This document shows, in pieces, positions 31,032-33,849 of a DNA stretch of 33,849 nucleotides. Source of the stretch: Acidobacteria bacterium 28-9 (GTDB lineage: Bacteria; Acidobacteriota; Blastocatellia; Pyrinomonadales; Pyrinomonadaceae); the NCBI GenBank assembly GCA_002050355.1, contig MWYY01000055.1:1-33849 (forward strand). Reading direction: 5' to 3'. The notes beneath the pieces were generated by a model. It was not told the DNA's origin. It searched no databases and was given only the letters and a program-made list of their open reading frames with translations. A program made the position numbers and the translations under genes. Numbering within the stretch: position 1 is the first letter of the stretch; each line of letters starts with the position of its first letter.

Positions 31032-32876
31032 TCACGGTGCGCTCGACACAATACGTTGTTTTTCTCCTTCATTAGCGGGCGTAAAATCTTCGCCCGGATT
31101 GATGAATTGATTTCGCTCGAATTGGTATTGCTTGTCATAAAGCTGTTTGTAGCGTCCGCCAATTGCCAGTAACTCTTCGTGTGTGCCGCTCTCGACGATT
31201 TCGCCCGCTTCGACGACGAGAATTTCGTCGGCGCTTCTGATGGTCGAAAGGCGGTGCGCGATGACGAATGTAGTGCGCCCGCGCCGCAAATTATCTAAGC
31301 CTTCCTGAATCATCATTTCGCTTTCGGAATCGAGGCTTGATGTCGCTTCATCGAGAATTAAAATCTTCGGGTCGGCAAGCAGCGCGCGCGCAATTGCGAT
31401 GCGTTGTTTCTGACCGCCGGAAAGTTTCACGCCGCGCTCGCCGACGATTGTGTCGTAACCTTTTTCAAAGCGCGAGATAAACTCATCGCAGTAAGCAATG
31501 CGGCAAACTTCTGCTACTTGGTCGAAACTCGCCTGCGGATTGGAAAACCTGACGTTATCCAAAATCGTGCCGTCGAACAGAAAATTTTCCTGTAAAACGA
31601 CACCTAAATTTCTGCGATAATCGCGCAGTTTTATTTCTTGTAAATCAACGCCGTCAACAAGAATTTTTCCCGCACTCGGCTGGATGAAATTCAAAACCAA
31701 ACTCAAAATTGTTGATTTCCCCGAACCGCTCGAACCGACCAATGCAGTCGTCGTTCCTGCCGCCGCGTCGAACGAAACGCCGCGCAAAACCGGCGTGTTC
31801 GCTTCGTATTCAAAAAAAACATTTTCAAAAGCAATCGCGCCTTTCAAGTTCGGCAAAGATTTTTTCGTTTCGTCTTCATCATCTTCGGTCGTTTTACTCA
31901 AAATCTCACGGATTCGGTCGAGTCCGGCAAACGCTTCTGTAATCTGCGTGCCGATTGACGACAGCTCGATAATTGGAAACGCCATCAAACCCGTGAAAAA
32001 GATATACATAAAAAGGTCGCCGATGGTCATCGTTCCGGCAATTACGGAATTTCCGCCGAGCAGAATCATCACGACGCTGACCGCGCCGATTATAACGGAT
32101 GAAAACGCCGTTACAGCCGAAACGCCGGTCATTGATTTGGCGACATTGCGCAGGAGTTTGTGCGCGCCGCGCGCGAAAGCTAATTCTTCACGCTTTTCCG
32201 CCGTGTATGCTTTGACAATGCGTATGCCGCCCAAACTTTCGGTTAGGCGTCCCGTAACTTCTGCGTTGATAACACTTCGCTCGCGGAAAATCGGACGCAG
32301 CTTTTTAAATGCGAAAGCGAGAACGCCGCCGAACGCGGAGAGAACCACAATCGTTACGACGGTCAGACGCCAGTTGATATAAAACAAAACGCCGATTGAA
32401 ATCAGCGCCGTTACCAGACTTCCGGCAAGTTGCACGAGTCCCGTTCCGACCAGATTCCTGATGCCTTCGGCGTCGCTCATAATGCGCGAGATAAGTTGCC
32501 CGCTCTGCGTCGAATCGAAATACGAGACCGGAAGACGTTCGATTTGCGTCTGCACGCGCTTTCGCATTTCCGTAATCGCGCGCTGCGCCGCAATACCCAA
32601 GATTTGCGTGAGCGCGAACGATGTTACAGCCGATACGAGCGTCGAGACGCCGACGGCGAGCGCAATCCATTTCAAAATCTCGTAATGACGGTTTGTGATA
32701 ACCTCGTCAATCAGATATTTCGACGACGCGGGCAAAACAAGCCCTGCAAGACGGCTGATTATCATCAACACGCCGCCGAGCGCGAGACGAAAGCGATACT
32801 GCCAAATCAACTCTCTGGCTTCCTGCCAGGCGTTCGAGTAATTTACTTTTTTCTTTTTTTCCTGGTCGGGTTTCAT
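31032..32876 (-). CDS. ABC exporter, fused membrane and ATPase domains (MsbA-like)
   Basis: A 614-residue half-transporter that should work as a homodimer. Residues 25-325 hold six membrane segments with the exporter signature (PVSYFDSTQSGQLISRIMSD). The ATPase domain has Walker A GSSGSGKST (381-389), Q-loop VVLQEN, signature LSGGQ (485-489), Walker B ILILDE (505-510), D-loop and switch His (IAHRLSTI). The substrate may be lipid, peptide or drug; sequence does not decide. The ATG follows TATAAT by six bases, so the message is probably leaderless. Confidence 0.92.
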   Translation of the reverse strand: MKPDQEKKKKVNYSNAWQEARELIWQYRFRLALGGVLMIISRLAGLVLPASSKYLIDEVITNRHYEILKWIALAVGVSTLVSAVTSFALTQILGIAAQRAITEMRKRVQTQIERLPVSYFDSTQSGQLISRIMSDAEGIRNLVGTGLVQLAGSLVTALISIGVLFYINWRLTVVTIVVLSAFGGVLAFAFKKLRPIFRERSVINAEVTGRLTESLGGIRIVKAYTAEKREELAFARGAHKLLRNVAKSMTGVSAVTAFSSVIIGAVSVVMILLGGNSVIAGTMTIGDLFMYIFFTGLMAFPIIELSSIGTQITEAFAGLDRIREILSKTTEDDEDETKKSLPNLKGAIAFENVFFEYEANTPVLRGVSFDAAAGTTTALVGSSGSGKSTILSLVLNFIQPSAGKILVDGVDLQEIKLRDYRRNLGVVLQENFLFDGTILDNVRFSNPQASFDQVAEVCRIAYCDEFISRFEKGYDTIVGERGVKLSGGQKQRIAIARALLADPKILILDEATSSLDSESEMMIQEGLDNLRRGRTTFVIAHRLSTIRSADEILVVEAGEIVESGTHEELLAIGGRYKQLYDKQYQFERNQFINPGEDFTPANEGEKQRIVSSAP

Positions 32877-32882
32877 ACTTTT

Positions 32883-32888
32883 ATTATA
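32883..32888 (-). promoter_or_regulatory. -10 element of the ABC exporter gene (leaderless)
   Basis: Perfect TATAAT on the minus strand with six bases before the ATG, so transcription should begin at or next to the A of the start codon. The -35 is weak. Confidence 0.5.
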
Positions 32889-33016
32889 TCAATTTGATTG
32901 TTTTTGGCATTCGAGGCGAGAAATAAATTCTTTTTCTGCGAAAAGCCTTGTCAAAAAAATTAGTGTAAAATTCTTTTTTAGTAGCTTTCATATTTTCAAT
33001 GATAAACATTTGATTT

Positions 33017-33849
33017 ATGCGCGACATTCCGGTCGGAAACGGTTCGCTGCTCGTAACCTTCGACGACAAATATCAAATCCGCGACATCTTCTTTCCGCAC
33101 GTCGGGCAGGAAAATCACACGGAAGGTTTTCCGTTTCGGTTCGGCGTTTGGGCGGATGGCGTGTTTTCCTGGATTTTTGCGGACGACTGGCAAAGAAAAC
33201 TACGATATTTGCCCGAAACACTTGTAACGGACGTAAAACTCACAAATGAAAATTTAGGCTTGGAAATCGTTTCAAACGACACGGTTGCAAGCCACGAAAA
33301 TATATTTCTGCGGCGTGTGCGCGTTTCTAATCTGCTTGAAAAGGCGCGGGAAATCCGCGTCTTTCTGCATCAGGACTTTCGCATTTATGAAAACAAAGTC
33401 GGTGACACGGCTTTCTACGACCCGGAAAGTTTCGCACTCGTTCATTACAAGAAACATCGCTATTTTTTGATAAACACCGAGCCGCACTTCGACGTTTTTT
33501 CGACCGGAAGGAAAGCCTTTCAAAACAACGAAGGAACCTGGCGCGACGCCGAAGACGGCATTCTACAGAATGGCAGCGCGATAACTGAAGGCTCGGTTGA
33601 TTCGACTGTCGGAATCTACATTAGTCTTCAGACACTGGAAACAAAAGAATTTTATTACTGGATTTGCGCGGGAACTTCTCACGCCGAAGTTTGCCGTCTG
33701 AACGAACATATCAACGAACAGAAGCCGCAAAATTTTTTAAGTTATACGGAAAATTACTGGCGCGCCTGGATTAACAAAAACAATACAGATTTTGTGGATT
33801 TAACGCCTGAAATAATCGAATTATACAAGCGTTCGCTGCTGGTTATGCG
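33017..33849 (+). CDS. GH15 glucoamylase/trehalase-like protein, N-terminal part (cut by window edge)
   Basis: 277 codons run off the right end with no stop. The N-terminus MRDIPVGNGSLLVTFDDKYQ followed by IRDIFFPHVGQENHTEG and FRFGVWADGVFSWI is the start of the N-terminal beta-sandwich of bacterial GH15 glycoside hydrolases; the (alpha/alpha)6 catalytic domain has only begun (TPEIIELYKRSLLVM). GH15 enzymes release glucose from alpha-1,4-glucans or trehalose. No signal peptide, so it is probably cytoplasmic. It is divergent from the ABC exporter, with 140 bases between starts. No Shine-Dalgarno sequence. Confidence 0.85.
   Translation, partial: MRDIPVGNGSLLVTFDDKYQIRDIFFPHVGQENHTEGFPFRFGVWADGVFSWIFADDWQRKLRYLPETLVTDVKLTNENLGLEIVSNDTVASHENIFLRRVRVSNLLEKAREIRVFLHQDFRIYENKVGDTAFYDPESFALVHYKKHRYFLINTEPHFDVFSTGRKAFQNNEGTWRDAEDGILQNGSAITEGSVDSTVGIYISLQTLETKEFYYWICAGTSHAEVCRLNEHINEQKPQNFLSYTENYWRAWINKNNTDFVDLTPEIIELYKRSLLVM

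Noticed and set aside
31684..32382. A 232-codon forward frame opposite the ABC exporter
   Set aside because: Antisense of a complete ABC exporter with all ATPase motifs.
1..33849. CRISPR arrays, prophage genes, transposases, tRNA or rRNA genes
   Set aside because: I looked and saw none. The heptamer arrays are too short in period and lack spacers, so they are not CRISPR.

Overview
The window looks like a chromosomal segment from a member of the Acidobacteriota, most likely class Blastocatellia. The main clues are a secreted VWFA protein of the acidobacterial type, a Cys-rich CADW...RFC...CVRFYRRADGT protein of a kind I associate with Acidobacteria, an S46 dipeptidyl-peptidase, and a moderately low-GC, G+A-biased coding style. 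This placement is inference from gene content; no rRNA or tRNA gene is visible. No prophage, transposase or CRISPR array is seen.

Layout, left to right. A secreted protein is cut by the left edge (minus strand), followed by a 410-base gap and a rhodanese. The + strand then carries a dispersed 2-oxo acid dehydrogenase complex in the order E3 (lpdA), E1-alpha, E1-beta, E2. It is interrupted by a YefM/YoeB toxin-antitoxin pair, serA, a BNR-repeat protein, small membrane proteins, two tandem paralogues of unknown function, a serine hydrolase and a VIT-family transporter. Next come an OmpA-like porin or anchor protein and the VWFA protein. A minus-strand block follows: receiver/HATPase regulator, zinc-ribbon membrane protein, NAD synthetase, Cys-rich membrane protein. 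The + strand resumes with a lysophospholipid acyltransferase, a YidB-like protein, an ECF sigma factor / double zinc-finger anti-sigma / B-box-TM2 membrane protein cluster, a tiny membrane protein, an M23 peptidase behind a structured leader, and an S46 peptidase. The right end holds mtgA, a phytoene-desaturase-like gene and an ABC exporter (minus strand), then a GH15 glucoamylase-like gene cut by the right edge.

The most interesting signals are genome-plasticity scars. (1) The toxin-antitoxin pair sits between two copies of the last 39 bases of lpdA (37/39 identical), as though a mini-element entered the end of lpdA and regenerated it. (2) The two unknown paralogues arose by tandem duplication of a roughly 530-base unit that also copied the first ~65 bases of the E1-beta gene; a decayed copy of that gene start still lies between them. 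(3) At least five intergenic sites carry 7-base-period tandem repeats, several arranged as palindromes and often touching a stop or start codon. Other points are four probable leaderless starts, two GGAAC-N17 ECF-type promoters that may link the sigma factor to itself and to the Cys-rich protein, and a multi-stem 5' leader ahead of the M23 peptidase.
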